In this document: one piece after another, positions 1 to 9,286 of the stretch
Layout of the letters: every line of letters starts with the position of its first letter
How positions within the stretch are numbered: position 1 is the first letter of the stretch
Source of the DNA: APNM01 sp040361335
GTDB lineage: Bacteria > Pseudomonadota > Gammaproteobacteria > Nevskiales > Salinisphaeraceae
Length of the DNA stretch: 64,000 nt
Direction of reading: 5' to 3'
NCBI RefSeq assembly: GCF_040361335.1
Contig: NZ_APNM01000001.1
Coordinates: 310,001-374,000, forward strand
Notes under the pieces: generated by a model
Database searches by the model: none
Told to the model about the DNA's origin: nothing
The model's input: the letters and a program-made list of their open reading frames with translations, nothing else
Translations under genes and position numbers: made by a program

Positions 1-628
1 GCGTGCAGCCGGAGCCGTGGAAACGGCCCGGCAGGCGGGTGCAGGTCTGGCGCGCGACGCACTCGCCGCCGCGGTAGAGCCGGTTGACGATCTCGTCGCC
101 CGGCAGGTCGCCGCCGGTGAGCAGGACCCGGGTGTGGCCCGTGCTCAGGCGCGCGCCACAGGTGTCCGGATCGGTCTCGCCGTCGCACAGGAGGGTCGCC
201 TCGGCGGCGTTCGGGGTCAGGCACAGGGCATGCCCGAACAGGCGCTCCTTGAGCGCGCGCGCGATCGGATCGGCGGCCAGGGTGGCGCCGCCGCCGGCGC
301 GCAGGACCGGGTCCACGACCAGCGGCACGTCGGGATGGCGCGAGGCCAGGGCCGCGATCGCGTCGACCTGTCCGGGGCTGCCGACCAGACCGACCTTGAA
401 GGCCGCGAAGCGCATGTCCGCCTCCAGGGTGCGGATCTGGGCCTCGAACTCCGCGTCGTCCAGGGGAGTCACGCTGTAGGCGTTGTGCGTGTCCTGACGG
501 GTCAGGCAGGTCACGACGACGGCGGCGTGCGCCCCCTGGGCGGCGACCGCCTCGATGTCGGCCTGGATGCCGGCGCCGCCGCTGGGGTCGTGGCCGGACA
601 GACAAAGCACATTGGGTCGGGTATTCAT
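1..628 (-). CDS. thiD: Phosphomethylpyrimidine kinase ThiD (3' end outside window)
   Basis: ThiD phosphorylates hydroxymethylpyrimidine and its monophosphate to HMP-PP for thiamine synthesis in the cytoplasm. Reading the minus strand from the ATG at 628 gives an uninterrupted frame of 209 codons to the window edge. Residues 11-24 read SGHDPSGGAGIQAD, the N-terminal ribokinase-fold signature of the family. DPVLRAGGG lies at about 106-114. The frame runs off the window just after FHGSGC (about 204-209), which matches the anion-hole HGTGC motif, so only the last few dozen residues are missing. The ribosome site is weak. The other thiamine gene in the window, thiC, is 58 kb away, so they are not one operon. 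The identification is firm; I inferred the frame by reading the reverse complement. Confidence 0.9.
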   Translation of the reverse strand, partial: MNTRPNVLCLSGHDPSGGAGIQADIEAVAAQGAHAAVVVTCLTRQDTHNAYSVTPLDDAEFEAQIRTLEADMRFAAFKVGLVGSPGQVDAIAALASRHPDVPLVVDPVLRAGGGATLAADPIARALKERLFGHALCLTPNAAEATLLCDGETDPDTCGARLSTGHTRVLLTGGDLPGDEIVNRLYRGGECVARQTCTRLPGRFHGSGCT

Positions 629-1003
629 GGCGCAACTCTAGCATTGTCGCGGGATTCGCCCCGCTTGCTGTTATGCACAATCGCCAAACAAGTGACAGGA
701 TGTCTTGTCAAGCGTCTTGTCGCATTCCGCTCTAAGCCCCGGTCGTCCGTTAAATTATTGTTTTTGAATAATTATGAATTACTGGTTACAAAATCGCCGG
801 ATTGCGTAAACCCTTGACGGCATGCCCGCTTCGGCGATTCTCGCCGATTGTTTCCACAAAGTTATCCACAGCATCTGTGAACACCCCGCGAATCCGGGTG
901 AAAGTCAATCGCTTAGCGGCATATCTTCAACGCGCTTCTCGGTGGTGGCCATTCCGCGGCGGTCAGGTGTCCGCGGACGGTCCGCGCCATTTCCGCCGTC
1001 GGC
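629..1003. other. 375-bp gene-free gap with AT-rich block and DnaA-box-like sequences
   Basis: No gene is supported here. The gap lies between the divergent start of thiD and the end of the phosphodiesterase gene. It holds TTATGCACA at 671-679 and TTATCCACA (a perfect DnaA box) at 862-870. Weaker matches flank the second box (GTTTCCACA at 850-858, TGTGAACAC at 876-884). Between them, about 745-800 is strikingly AT-rich for this genome. No dnaA, gyrB or mnmG is near, so calling it an origin is not justified; it may be a DnaA-titration or regulatory site. Confidence 0.4.
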
Positions 1004-1789
1004 CTATCCGCGGGCGGCGAGGGCCGCCGGTACCCGGAAGACGCGGCTGGTCAGGCGGCCGTCCGGGTACAGGCGCAGTGCCCGGTAGCCCGGCGCCCGC
1101 CGCCGGTCCTCCGCGAAGTCGCGGCTGCCCGGCCGGAATTGCCGGCAGGTGGCGGGCGTGGTGAGCAGCCGCCAGCCATCGACGCAGCGGTCGACGGCCT
1201 GGTGCACGTGTCCCGCGACCACGCCGCGTACGGTGGGGCCTTGCCGCAGCAAGGCGCGCAACGCCTCGCCGTCGGTCAGGCCGAGCGCGTCGATCCAGGC
1301 CGTGCCGACCGCGACGGGCGGGTGGTGCACGACCACGAGGGCCGGCTTGTCCGTGGCCGTCAGGGCGGCCTGGAGCCGCGCGCGCTGTGCCGGACCGACG
1401 CGGCCGTCGTCGCGGCCGGGCATACGGCTGTCCAGCAGGTGCAGCCGCCAGTCGCCCAGGCGGGTCTCGCCGACGCCGGCGTCCGGCCGCAGCGCGGCCG
1501 TCAGGGTTGCCGGGTCGTCGTGATTGCCGGGGATCGCGAATACCGGCGCCCAGCCCCGCAGCCGCGACGCGAGCCACCGGTAGCCGGCCCCGGACTCGTC
1601 GTGTACCAGATCGCCCGTGAGCAGGAGGGCGTCCGGATGCGGAAAGCGCGTTCGCGCGGCGGCGGCCACGGCATCGAACGCCGCCGCCACGCGCCAGCCG
1701 TGGAGCCGGCCGGCGGGGTCGGCCAGCAGGTGCGGATCGGTGAGCTGGACCAGCGTGAGAGGCCGTGCTTGTCGCATGGACGCGGACAT
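1004..1789 (-). CDS. CpdA-like 3',5'-cyclic-AMP phosphodiesterase / metallophosphoesterase
   Basis: This is a cytoplasmic class III calcineurin-like phosphoesterase. All five metal-site blocks are visible: D18 and H20 in LTDPHLL, GDLVHD around 59-64, GNHDD around 88-92, a VVHHP block near 145, and GHVHQ near 180. The order, spacing and length (about 261 aa) match CpdA, which hydrolyses cAMP and so tunes CRP. An upstream ATG at 1825 exists, but it would add a basic tail with no homology pattern and leave only 11 nt to the divergent methyltransferase start. I therefore chose 1789; 1777 is equally possible. CpdA itself is an inference, since relatives of the same fold hydrolyse other phosphodiesters. 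Confidence 0.75.
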   Translation of the reverse strand: MSASMRQARPLTLVQLTDPHLLADPAGRLHGWRVAAAFDAVAAAARTRFPHPDALLLTGDLVHDESGAGYRWLASRLRGWAPVFAIPGNHDDPATLTAALRPDAGVGETRLGDWRLHLLDSRMPGRDDGRVGPAQRARLQAALTATDKPALVVVHHPPVAVGTAWIDALGLTDGEALRALLRQGPTVRGVVAGHVHQAVDRCVDGWRLLTTPATCRQFRPGSRDFAEDRRRAPGYRALRLYPDGRLTSRVFRVPAALAARG

Positions 1790-1836
1790 GCCGCGATCGT
1801 ATCGTGGGCGCCCCCTGGCAGCCATGCGGAGACGCC

Positions 1837-2499
1837 ATGACCACCGAGACCCTGGGTTTGCCGGAGACCGTGCTGACCTACCTGCGCGACGTGTCCCTGC
1901 GGGAGCCGGACCTGCTGCGCGAACTGCGCGCGGAGACCGCGAAGCGCGCCGACGCCCGCATGCAGATCGCCCCGGAGCAGGGTCAGTTCCTGGCGCTGCT
2001 ACTGCAATTGATCGGGGCCCGGCGGACCATCGAGGTGGGGGTCTACACCGGTTACAGCGCCCTGGTGACGGCCTTGGCCCTGCCCGCCGACGGCTACGTG
2101 CTGGCCTGCGACATCGATCCCGATACCACGGATACCGCCCAGCGCTACTGGCGTCGCGCCGCGGTCGCCGACCGCATCGACCTGCGTCTGGCCCCGGCCC
2201 TGGAGACCCTGGACGCGGAAGTGCGCGCCGGCAACCTGGGTCGCTACGATTTCGCCTTCATCGACGCCGACAAGGGCGGCTATGTCGACTACTACGAGCG
2301 CTGCCTGGCTCTGCTGCGCCCCGGCGGTCTGATCGCCGTCGACAACACCCTCTGGCACGGCCGCGTGGCCGACCCCGACGACACCGATGACGACACCCTG
2401 GCGATCCGTGCCTTCAACGACCATGCGGCCGGCGACGAGCGCGTGGACCTGTCGCTGGTGCCGATCGCGGACGGGGTGACGTTGGCGCGCAAGCGCTGA
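1837..2499 (+). CDS. SAM-dependent O-methyltransferase (class I, COG4122-like)
   Basis: A 220-aa protein of the caffeoyl-CoA/catechol O-methyltransferase-like family that moves a methyl group from SAM to a hydroxyl acceptor. The SAM-binding loop reads EVGVYTGYS (about 66-74), the acidic ribose-binding residue lies in ACDID (about 92-96), and the metal-binding FIDADKGGY and DNTLWHGR follow. The acceptor cannot be predicted. The ATG at 1837 follows GGAGACGCC, a good ribosome site. A longer frame upstream overlaps the divergent phosphodiesterase start and is rejected. The gene appears monocistronic. Confidence 0.85.
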   Translation: MTTETLGLPETVLTYLRDVSLREPDLLRELRAETAKRADARMQIAPEQGQFLALLLQLIGARRTIEVGVYTGYSALVTALALPADGYVLACDIDPDTTDTAQRYWRRAAVADRIDLRLAPALETLDAEVRAGNLGRYDFAFIDADKGGYVDYYERCLALLRPGGLIAVDNTLWHGRVADPDDTDDDTLAIRAFNDHAAGDERVDLSLVPIADGVTLARKR

Positions 2500-2514
2500 G
2501 CACGCTTCGCGTGC
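2500..2514 (+). terminator. Small hairpin after the O-methyltransferase gene
   Basis: GCACGC-TTC-GCGTGC begins one base after the stop codon region. It forms a 6-bp stem with a CUUCG-type loop, but only a short GGTTT follows, so it is at best a weak terminator or 3'-end stabiliser. Confidence 0.3.
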
Positions 2515-2599
2515 GGTTTCCAGTGTCGAGCGGGCTGGGCCGGCGGATGCCTCGCACCGGGAATGCCGGGAAAGCTTCGCCGGGTCTCTCTGCGCCGCG

Positions 2600-3637
2600 C
2601 TAGTCGCGGGGAAACGCCACGATGTGGTCCGTCTCCAGACGGATGCCGATGCGCTCGCCGATGGCGTGGTTGTGGTGGCTGGGGACCATCGCCAGGACGT
2701 GCTCGCCCGAGGGCAGGGCCAGCGTGTACAGGATCTCGGCGCCGCGGAAGGCCTTGTGGCGGACGGTGGCGTGCAGCGGGCTGGTGTCGTCGTGGACCAC
2801 GTCGTCGGGGCGCAGCAGGACGCTGATCTCGTCGGTCGGCGGCCGGTGGACCAGGCGTCCCTGGAGACGGCCGAGCTCGATCTCGACCGCGCCGTCCTCG
2901 GCGATGCGGCCGCGCACCAGGGCGCCCTGGCCCACGAAGTCGGCGACGAAGCGGGTCGCGGGGCGGTGGTAGAGGTTGTAGGGGCTGTCCCACTGCTCGA
3001 TGCGGCCGGCGCGCATCACGCCGACCTCGTCGGCGATCGCGAAGGCCTCGAGTTGGTCGTGGGTGACCATCAGCGCGGTCGCCCGGCAGCGCTTGAGGAT
3101 GTCGCGCACCTCCCGCACCAGGTGCTCGCGTAGATCCACGTCCAGGCTGGAGAAGGGCTCGTCCAGCAGGACCAGGCGCGGCTCCGGCGCCAGGGCCCGT
3201 GCCAGGGCGACGCGCTGCTGCTGGCCGCCGGAGAGCTGGTGGGGATAGCGGTCGTCGGAACGGCTTAGGCCCACCAGCCGCAGGAACTCGCGTGCCTTGT
3301 CACGGCGCCGGCGCCGCGGTAGGCGGTGCAGGCCGAAGGCGACGTTGTCCAGCGCCGTCAGGTGCGGCAGCAGTGCGTAATCCTGGAACACCATGCCGAT
3401 GCGCCGGCGCTCGGGCGGCAGGGTGTGGGCCGGCGTGCTCACGGTCTCGCCGTTGATCCGGATCGCGCCGGCGCGGATCGGCTCGAAGCCGGCGATACAG
3501 CGCAGCGCGGTGGTCTTGCCGCAGCCGCTCGGACCCAGCAGGCAGCCGATGCGGCCGGCCTCCAGGGTCAGCGATAGGTCGTCGAGGACGCGCGTGCTGC
3601 CGTATTCGTGCGCGATGCCTTCCAGCTCCAGCCTCAT
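2600..3637 (-). CDS. fbpC: Fe3+ ABC transporter ATP-binding protein (FbpC-like)
   Basis: ATPase subunit (345 aa) of a ferric-iron importer. Walker A GPSGCGKTT is at about 35-43, a Q-loop lies in MVFQDYALLPH, the ABC signature is LSGGQQQRVALARAL, Walker B is LVLLDEPFSSLD, and the switch histidine is in VTHDQ. The C-terminal ~100 residues form the TOBE-type domain typical of iron and polyamine ATPases. The start at 3637 overlaps the stop of the permease gene (ATGA), showing translational coupling. An upstream in-frame ATG at 3730 lies inside the permease gene and is rejected. The iron specificity comes from the FbpA-type binding protein and the Fur box upstream. Confidence 0.92.
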   Translation of the reverse strand: MRLELEGIAHEYGSTRVLDDLSLTLEAGRIGCLLGPSGCGKTTALRCIAGFEPIRAGAIRINGETVSTPAHTLPPERRRIGMVFQDYALLPHLTALDNVAFGLHRLPRRRRRDKAREFLRLVGLSRSDDRYPHQLSGGQQQRVALARALAPEPRLVLLDEPFSSLDVDLREHLVREVRDILKRCRATALMVTHDQLEAFAIADEVGVMRAGRIEQWDSPYNLYHRPATRFVADFVGQGALVRGRIAEDGAVEIELGRLQGRLVHRPPTDEISVLLRPDDVVHDDTSPLHATVRHKAFRGAEILYTLALPSGEHVLAMVPSHHNHAIGERIGIRLETDHIVAFPRD

Positions 3638-5295
3638 ACCGCCCTCCGGTCCGCGCGCAGCGTGAGCAGGGCCACCGGCAGCAGGCCGGCCAGCACCAGG
3701 GCGACGCCGGGCAGGGCGGCGCGCTCCCACTGGCCTTCGGCGGTGAATTCGTACACGCGGGTGGCGAGCGTGTCCCAGCCGTAGGGACGGGTCATCAGCG
3801 TGATCGGCATCTCTTTCATGACATCCACGAACACTAGCGTAGCGCCCGTGAGCAGGCCCGTCTTCAACATCGGCAGGTGGATACGCGCCAGGCGCCGCAG
3901 GCCGGTGACCCCGAGGCTGGCGGCGGCATCGTCCAGGCTGGGGGTGATGCGTTGCATGCTGGCGTCCACGGGGGTGTGGCCCACGGCCAGGAAGCGCGCG
4001 GCATAGGCCAGCAGCAGCGTCGCCAGCGTGGTCTGCAGCGAGATCGTGCCCCAGTCCGCCGGCAGCCAGCCGGTGAGCCGGTTGCTGAGCAGGGCCAGGG
4101 GCACGAACACCCCCACTGCCAGCACCGGGCCCGGCAGGGCGTAGCCGAGGGTGGCGACCCGCGCCAGTGTCGAGCCGGCGGCACCCGGGCGCAGCCGGTG
4201 GGCGTAGCTCAGCAGCAGGGCCATGGCGACGATCAGGACGGCACCGCTGGCCGCCAGGAACAGGGAGTTGCCGGTGGCCTCCAGGAAACGGACATCGACG
4301 GCCGCCAGGGACGGCAGGCTCCAGACCAGGAGCTGGGCGAACGGCAGCAGGAAGGCGACGGTGAGCACGCCGCCCGCGGCGGCGGCGGCGAGCCAGCCGC
4401 GCAGGCCCGGCAGTCGCAGCAGCCCGGCACGGGCGTCGGTCGGGGTGTAGCGCGCGCCACCGCGCAGGCGGCGCTCCAGCGCGACCACCGCCAGCACCGG
4501 CAGGATCAGGAAGGCCGCCAGATGTAGCGCGGCATCCAGCGAGAACATCGCGAACCAGGCCTGGTAGATGGCCGTGGTGAAGGTGTCGTAGTTGAAGGCC
4601 GCCACGGTGCCGAAGTCCGCCAGGGTTTCCATGGCCACCAGGAGCAGGCCGCCGGCCAGCCAGGGGCGGGCCATCGGCAGCGCCACCCGCAGGAAGCCGC
4701 GGGCCGGGGACAGGCCCAGGGAGCGGCCGACCTCCAGCGCCCGCCGTCCCTGGGTGAGGAAGGCATTGCGCGCGATCAGGTAGACATACGGATACAGCGT
4801 CAGGGTCATCACCGCGATCACGCCGCCCGTGGACCGGATCGGGGGCAACGCGGCGCCCTCGCCGAGCCAGTCACGCAGGGCGCTCTGGACCGGACCGGCG
4901 TAGTCCAGCAGGCCGATATAGACGAAGGCCATCACGTAGCCCGGCACCGCCATCGGCAGGAGCAGGGCCCAGGAGAACAGGCGTCGCCCGGGGAAGTCGA
5001 ACACCGCCACCAGCCACGCCAGCGACGTGCCCAGCAGCCCGGCGCCGACGACCACGCCGGTCACCAGGATCGCGGTGTTGACCGCCACGCGCGGCAGTAC
5101 GTGCTCGCGCAGGTGCGCGACGACGTCGCCGTCCGGGCCCCAGAAGCCCGTGGCCACCGCGGCCAGCGGCAGCACCGCGGGCAGGGCGATGACCGCCATC
5201 GCCAGCAGCCACGCCCGGCCGCCCGCGGCATTGCCGCGGACGCGCCGGACCGCGGGCGGCGGTCCCGGCAGCAGGGTGCGGGCGGGGCGGCTCAA
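3634..5295 (-). CDS. fbpB: Fe3+ ABC transporter permease (FbpB-like, fused two-domain)
   Basis: Inner-membrane permease of 553 aa with two tandem MetI-type domains, as is usual for FbpB. Membrane segments are evident from about residue 28 onward (LLAMAVIALPAVLPLAAVA). Each half has an EAA-type loop that docks the ATPase: EVGRSLGLSPARGFLRVALP in the first half and DAAASLGVTGLRRLARIHLP in the second. The gene lies 16 nt after the binding-protein gene and overlaps fbpC by 4 nt, so the three form one operon. Length and arrangement are normal for the family. Confidence 0.92.
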   Translation of the reverse strand: MSRPARTLLPGPPPAVRRVRGNAAGGRAWLLAMAVIALPAVLPLAAVATGFWGPDGDVVAHLREHVLPRVAVNTAILVTGVVVGAGLLGTSLAWLVAVFDFPGRRLFSWALLLPMAVPGYVMAFVYIGLLDYAGPVQSALRDWLGEGAALPPIRSTGGVIAVMTLTLYPYVYLIARNAFLTQGRRALEVGRSLGLSPARGFLRVALPMARPWLAGGLLLVAMETLADFGTVAAFNYDTFTTAIYQAWFAMFSLDAALHLAAFLILPVLAVVALERRLRGGARYTPTDARAGLLRLPGLRGWLAAAAAGGVLTVAFLLPFAQLLVWSLPSLAAVDVRFLEATGNSLFLAASGAVLIVAMALLLSYAHRLRPGAAGSTLARVATLGYALPGPVLAVGVFVPLALLSNRLTGWLPADWGTISLQTTLATLLLAYAARFLAVGHTPVDASMQRITPSLDDAAASLGVTGLRRLARIHLPMLKTGLLTGATLVFVDVMKEMPITLMTRPYGWDTLATRVYEFTAEGQWERAALPGVALVLAGLLPVALLTLRADRRAV

Positions 5296-5311
5296 GCCGC
5301 GTTCGGGACCG

Positions 5312-6343
5312 TCACCGGTACCCGGCCCGGTCCATCAGCTTGACCGCCTCGGTCTGGAGCTCGCCCGCCTTGGCGACGTTGATGGGGTTGGGGGTGAATT
5401 CGCCCCAGGCGGCGACCTGGTCGGCCGGGGCCACCGCCGGATTGGCCGGGAATTCCAGGTTGAGCGCCGCGAACAGGTGCTGGGCCTCGCCCGCGGACAG
5501 CCATGCCAGCAGTGCGGTGGCCCCCTCGGCATTGCCGGTGTGCCGGACCACGCCGCCGCCGGAGATGTTCACGTGCACGCCGCGGGCCCGGCCCTCGGCG
5601 TCCTGGTTGGCCCAGTGCAGGGCCAGCGGGATATCCGGCTCCTCCTTCTGCAGGCGGCCGAAGTAGTAGCTGTTGACGATGCCGACGTCGCACTGGCCCG
5701 CACGGATCGCCTCCATGACCGCGACGTCGTTGGCGAAGGGCGGCGCCGCCAGGTTGTCCACCCAGCCGCGCACGATCTCCTCGGTGCGTTCCTCGCCCCG
5801 CTGCACGATCATCATGGCCACCAGGGACTGGTTGTAGACCTTCTTCGAGGTGCGCAGGCAGAGGCGGTTGCGCCACTCGTCGCCGGCCAGGGCGGCGTAG
5901 GTCGACAGCTCGGACGGGTCGACCCGGTCGGTGGCGTAGACGATGGTGCGGGCGCGCACCGACAGGCCGTACCAGCGGCCCTCGGGGTCGCGCAGGTGGG
6001 CGGGGATGTTGTCCGCCAGGGTCGGTGACTCTATCGCCCGCAGCAGGCCGAGGTCGGCGGCCTGCCAGAGATTGCCGGCATCCACCGTGATCAGCATGTC
6101 CGCGGGGGTGTTCTCGCCCTCGGCCTGGAGCCGCTGGAGCAGGGCGCCGGCGCTGTCGGTCACGAGCCGCACCGGGGTGCCGGTCTCCTCGCTGTAGCGG
6201 TCCAGCAGGGGCTGGAGTAGGTGTTCCTGGCGGGACGAGTAGACGGTGATCTCGTCGTCGCTACCGGTGTCGGCGCAGCCGGCGAGCCACGCCGAGCCCG
6301 CCACGAGGCAGGCGAGCGCGATGCGCGGGGCGGTCATTCTCAT
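5312..6343 (-). CDS. fbpA: Fe3+ ABC transporter substrate-binding lipoprotein (FbpA/FutA-like)
   Basis: A 343-aa ferric-binding protein. The N-terminus is a signal peptide ending in the lipobox LAGC (Cys at about 23), so it should be lipid-anchored in the periplasm. The mature start EITVYSSRQEHLLQPLL matches the family's ITVYSGR block. Conserved tyrosines expected to bind iron occur in VNSYYFGR. The C-terminal NPINVAKAGE is also a family pattern. The first ATG (6343) and one two codons later (6337) are both possible. It is the promoter-proximal gene of the operon and has a Fur box about 20 bp upstream, so iron starvation should induce it. Confidence 0.93.
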   Translation of the reverse strand: MRMTAPRIALACLVAGSAWLAGCADTGSDDEITVYSSRQEHLLQPLLDRYSEETGTPVRLVTDSAGALLQRLQAEGENTPADMLITVDAGNLWQAADLGLLRAIESPTLADNIPAHLRDPEGRWYGLSVRARTIVYATDRVDPSELSTYAALAGDEWRNRLCLRTSKKVYNQSLVAMMIVQRGEERTEEIVRGWVDNLAAPPFANDVAVMEAIRAGQCDVGIVNSYYFGRLQKEEPDIPLALHWANQDAEGRARGVHVNISGGGVVRHTGNAEGATALLAWLSAGEAQHLFAALNLEFPANPAVAPADQVAAWGEFTPNPINVAKAGELQTEAVKLMDRAGYR

Positions 6344-6364
6344 TGTGTCGGTCGATGCTCGAAT

Positions 6365-6383
6365 TAATGAGAATGATTATCAC
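6365..6383 (-). promoter_or_regulatory. Fur box upstream of the Fe3+ importer
   Basis: TAATGAGAATGATTATCA (plus strand, 6365-6382) is a close match to the GATAAT/ATTATC hexamer array of the Fur consensus. It sits about 20-40 bp upstream of the fbpA start in an otherwise GC-rich region. Fur-Fe2+ would repress the operon when iron is plentiful. Confidence 0.8.
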
Positions 6384-6406
6384 ATAGAAGCGGCCGCTTG
6401 AGGAGC

Positions 6407-6432
6407 ACGGGGCGGACCGATATCCGCCCCGT
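6407..6432 (-). terminator. Hairpin downstream of metF
   Basis: ACGGGGCGGA-CCGATA-TCCGCCCCGT is a perfect 10-bp stem with a 6-nt loop. It lies 30 bp past the metF stop and just upstream of the Fur box. No U-tract follows on the minus strand, so it may work as a Rho-dependent end or a 3' stabiliser and insulate the iron operon promoter. Confidence 0.45.
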
Positions 6433-6461
6433 TGATGGTGTCGCGCCGCGGCAGGGGATCG

Positions 6462-7364
6462 TCAGCCGGCGGTGGCGAGCGGGGCGCTCTCCGCGGCCGG
6501 CAGCTTGAGATCGCGCCAGATGCGCGCGGTCGGCTCCGCCCGGTTGAGGGCGTAGAAGTGCAGGCCGGGCGCACCGGCGGCGAGCAGGCGCTCGCACAGG
6601 TCGGTGACCACGTCGACGCCGAACTCGATCACCGAGTCCTGGTCGTCCGCCTCGTGGTAGGCGCTCATCCGCTGCTCGATCCAGCGCGGGATGTCGGCGC
6701 CGCACATGGCCGAGAACTTGGCGATCTGCGCCCAGTTGGGGATGGGCATGATGCCGGGCACGATCGGGATGTCCACGCCGCGCGCCTCGACGCGCTCGAC
6801 GAAGTCGAAATAGGCGTCGGCGTTGTAGAAGTACTGGGTCATCGCCGAGTCGGCGCCGGCGTTCACCTTGCGCACGAAGTTGTCGATGTCGGCGTCGGGC
6901 GTGGGCGCCTCGGGGTGGGTCTCGGGATAGCAGCCGACCTCCAGGTGGAAGGCGTCGCCGTATTCCTCCCGGATGAAACCCACCAACTCGTTGGCGTAGC
7001 TGAACACGCCCGGGCTCTCCATGTTCTCGGGGATGTCGCCGCGCAGGGCGACGATGCGCTTGACGCCCGCCGCGCGATAGTTGTCGATCAGCTCGCGGAT
7101 GGAATCGCGCGTGCCCTCGATGCAGGAGAGGTGCGGTGCCGCCTCGATGCCGGTTTCGCGCATCGTGGCCTCGACCGTCTCCAGCGTCCCCGAGCGGGTG
7201 GTGCCCCCGGCACCGAAGGTCACCGAGAAGAACTCGGGGCCGAGCGCGGCCAGCGTCTTGCGGGCCTCGCTCAGGCGGGCCGCGCCCTTCGGGCCCTTCG
7301 GCGGGAAGAACTCGATGCTGTACGAGCGGGATTCGTGATTCGTGACTCGTGATTCGCTAGTCAT
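6462..7364 (-). CDS. metF: 5,10-methylenetetrahydrofolate reductase
   Basis: MetF reduces methylene-THF to methyl-THF with FAD and NAD(P)H, supplying the methyl group for methionine regeneration. The 300-aa frame shows IEFFPPKGP (family N-terminal block), SVTFGAGGT, ALRGDIP, QYFYNAD and a GIMPI block. It is last in the operon metK-ahcY-four-helix bundle-metF. The ATG at 7364 overlaps the end of the four-helix-bundle gene by 8 nt (ATGACTAG), and no ribosome site is visible, so translation is probably coupled. Oddly, codons 4-12 are encoded by a GTGATTCG-type repeat arm, so the first dozen residues (about MTSESRVTNHESR) come from the repeat rather than from ancestral metF. Confidence 0.93.
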   Translation of the reverse strand: MTSESRVTNHESRSYSIEFFPPKGPKGAARLSEARKTLAALGPEFFSVTFGAGGTTRSGTLETVEATMRETGIEAAPHLSCIEGTRDSIRELIDNYRAAGVKRIVALRGDIPENMESPGVFSYANELVGFIREEYGDAFHLEVGCYPETHPEAPTPDADIDNFVRKVNAGADSAMTQYFYNADAYFDFVERVEARGVDIPIVPGIMPIPNWAQIAKFSAMCGADIPRWIEQRMSAYHEADDQDSVIEFGVDVVTDLCERLLAAGAPGLHFYALNRAEPTARIWRDLKLPAAESAPLATAG

Positions 7365-7754
7365 GATGGATCAATCTGCTGTGAAGCCTGTTGAGCCTGG
7401 CGTAGAGTCGGTTGAGTACCGCGTCGACCGTCTCCGTATGATCGCAATATCCCAATTCGGCCGCGATCACCAGTTGCGTCTCGACTTCGGCGACCGAGCC
7501 TCGCGCCATCGCCACGAAGCGCGCGAACTCCTTGCGGGAGCCGCGAGCGGCGCCCTCCGCGATGTTCGAGGGTGCCGCGATGGCCGCCCGACGCAATTGG
7601 GCGACGAGACCGAACTGTTCTCCCCGCGGGAAGTGAGCGGTCAATTCGTAAACCGCCCGGACCAGATCGATCCCGTCGCGCCAGACGTCGAGATGTCGGT
7701 GTGTCCGTCGAACGTCCTTGTTCACGGATCACCAATCACCGATCACGGATCACA

Positions 7755-7755
<1 letters not shown>
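7331..7755. repeat. Inverted-repeat cassette (GTGATTCG family) enclosing a four-helix-bundle gene
   Basis: The left arm at 7331-7356 consists of 7-bp units (ATTCGTG, ATTCGTG, ACTCGTG, ATTCG). The right arm at about 7723-7755 reads the opposite way (GGATCAC, CAATCAC, CGATCAC, GGATCAC). The arms could pair as RNA with the four-helix-bundle gene in the loop. The left arm lies in the first codons of metF and the right arm abuts the ahcY stop codon, so the cassette exactly fills the space between two operon genes. Confidence 0.7.
7357..7725 (-). CDS. Four-helix-bundle protein, S23 / 23S rRNA intervening-sequence family
   Basis: A 122-aa protein with the family's full motif set: HRHLDVWRDG near the N-terminus, FPRGEQFGLVAQLRRAA, APSNIAEGAARGS, FARFVAMARGS and EVETQLVIAAELG. 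Members occur inside 23S rRNA intervening sequences, as Avd in diversity-generating retroelements, and as orphans of unknown role; all are thought to be small helical, often pentameric, basic proteins. The GTG start at 7725 lies at the inner edge of the right repeat arm, with no clear ribosome site. The stop overlaps the metF start. It interrupts a methyl-cycle operon and is flanked by inverted repeats, as is the second copy near 19.6 kb. Its function here is unknown. Confidence 0.85.
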   Translation of the reverse strand: MNKDVRRTHRHLDVWRDGIDLVRAVYELTAHFPRGEQFGLVAQLRRAAIAAPSNIAEGAARGSRKEFARFVAMARGSVAEVETQLVIAAELGYCDHTETVDAVLNRLYARLNRLHSRLIHHD

Positions 7756-9173
<1,418 letters not shown>

Positions 9174-9199
9174 ATGGATTTACCTCCGTAAATCGGTAA

Positions 9200-9225
9200 T
9201 TCGTGATTGGTGATTCGTGATTCGG
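9200..9225. repeat. Single GTGATTCG-type repeat arm between metK and ahcY
   Basis: Tandem units TTCGTGATTGG, TGATTCG and TGATTCGG form one arm of the family whose arms also bound the four-helix-bundle cassette. Its natural partner could be the arm at 7723-7755, in which case ahcY itself is bracketed. Confidence 0.5.
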
Positions 9226-9232
9226 TCGGCGT

Positions 9233-9274
9233 GATCCGCGACCGGCGGGAGCGGCGTCCCGCCGGCCGCGGATC
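9233..9274 (-). other. Strong intercistronic hairpin between metK and ahcY
   Basis: GATCCGCG pairs with CGCGGATC and, inside it, CCGGCGGG pairs with CCCGCCGG around an 8-nt loop, broken by one mismatch. No U-tract follows on the minus strand, so it is more likely an mRNA-processing or stability element that lets metK and ahcY be expressed at different levels than a terminator. Confidence 0.55.
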
Positions 9275-9286
9275 GCGCATCGACGA

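Noticed and set aside
629..1003. Calling the DnaA-box region the chromosomal origin
   Set aside because: No dnaA, dnaN, mnmG or other origin-linked gene flanks it, and only one box is perfect.
9174..9286. Possible SAH riboswitch before ahcY
   Set aside because: The conserved SAH-riboswitch core was not found. The region holds a repeat arm and a simple double hairpin.
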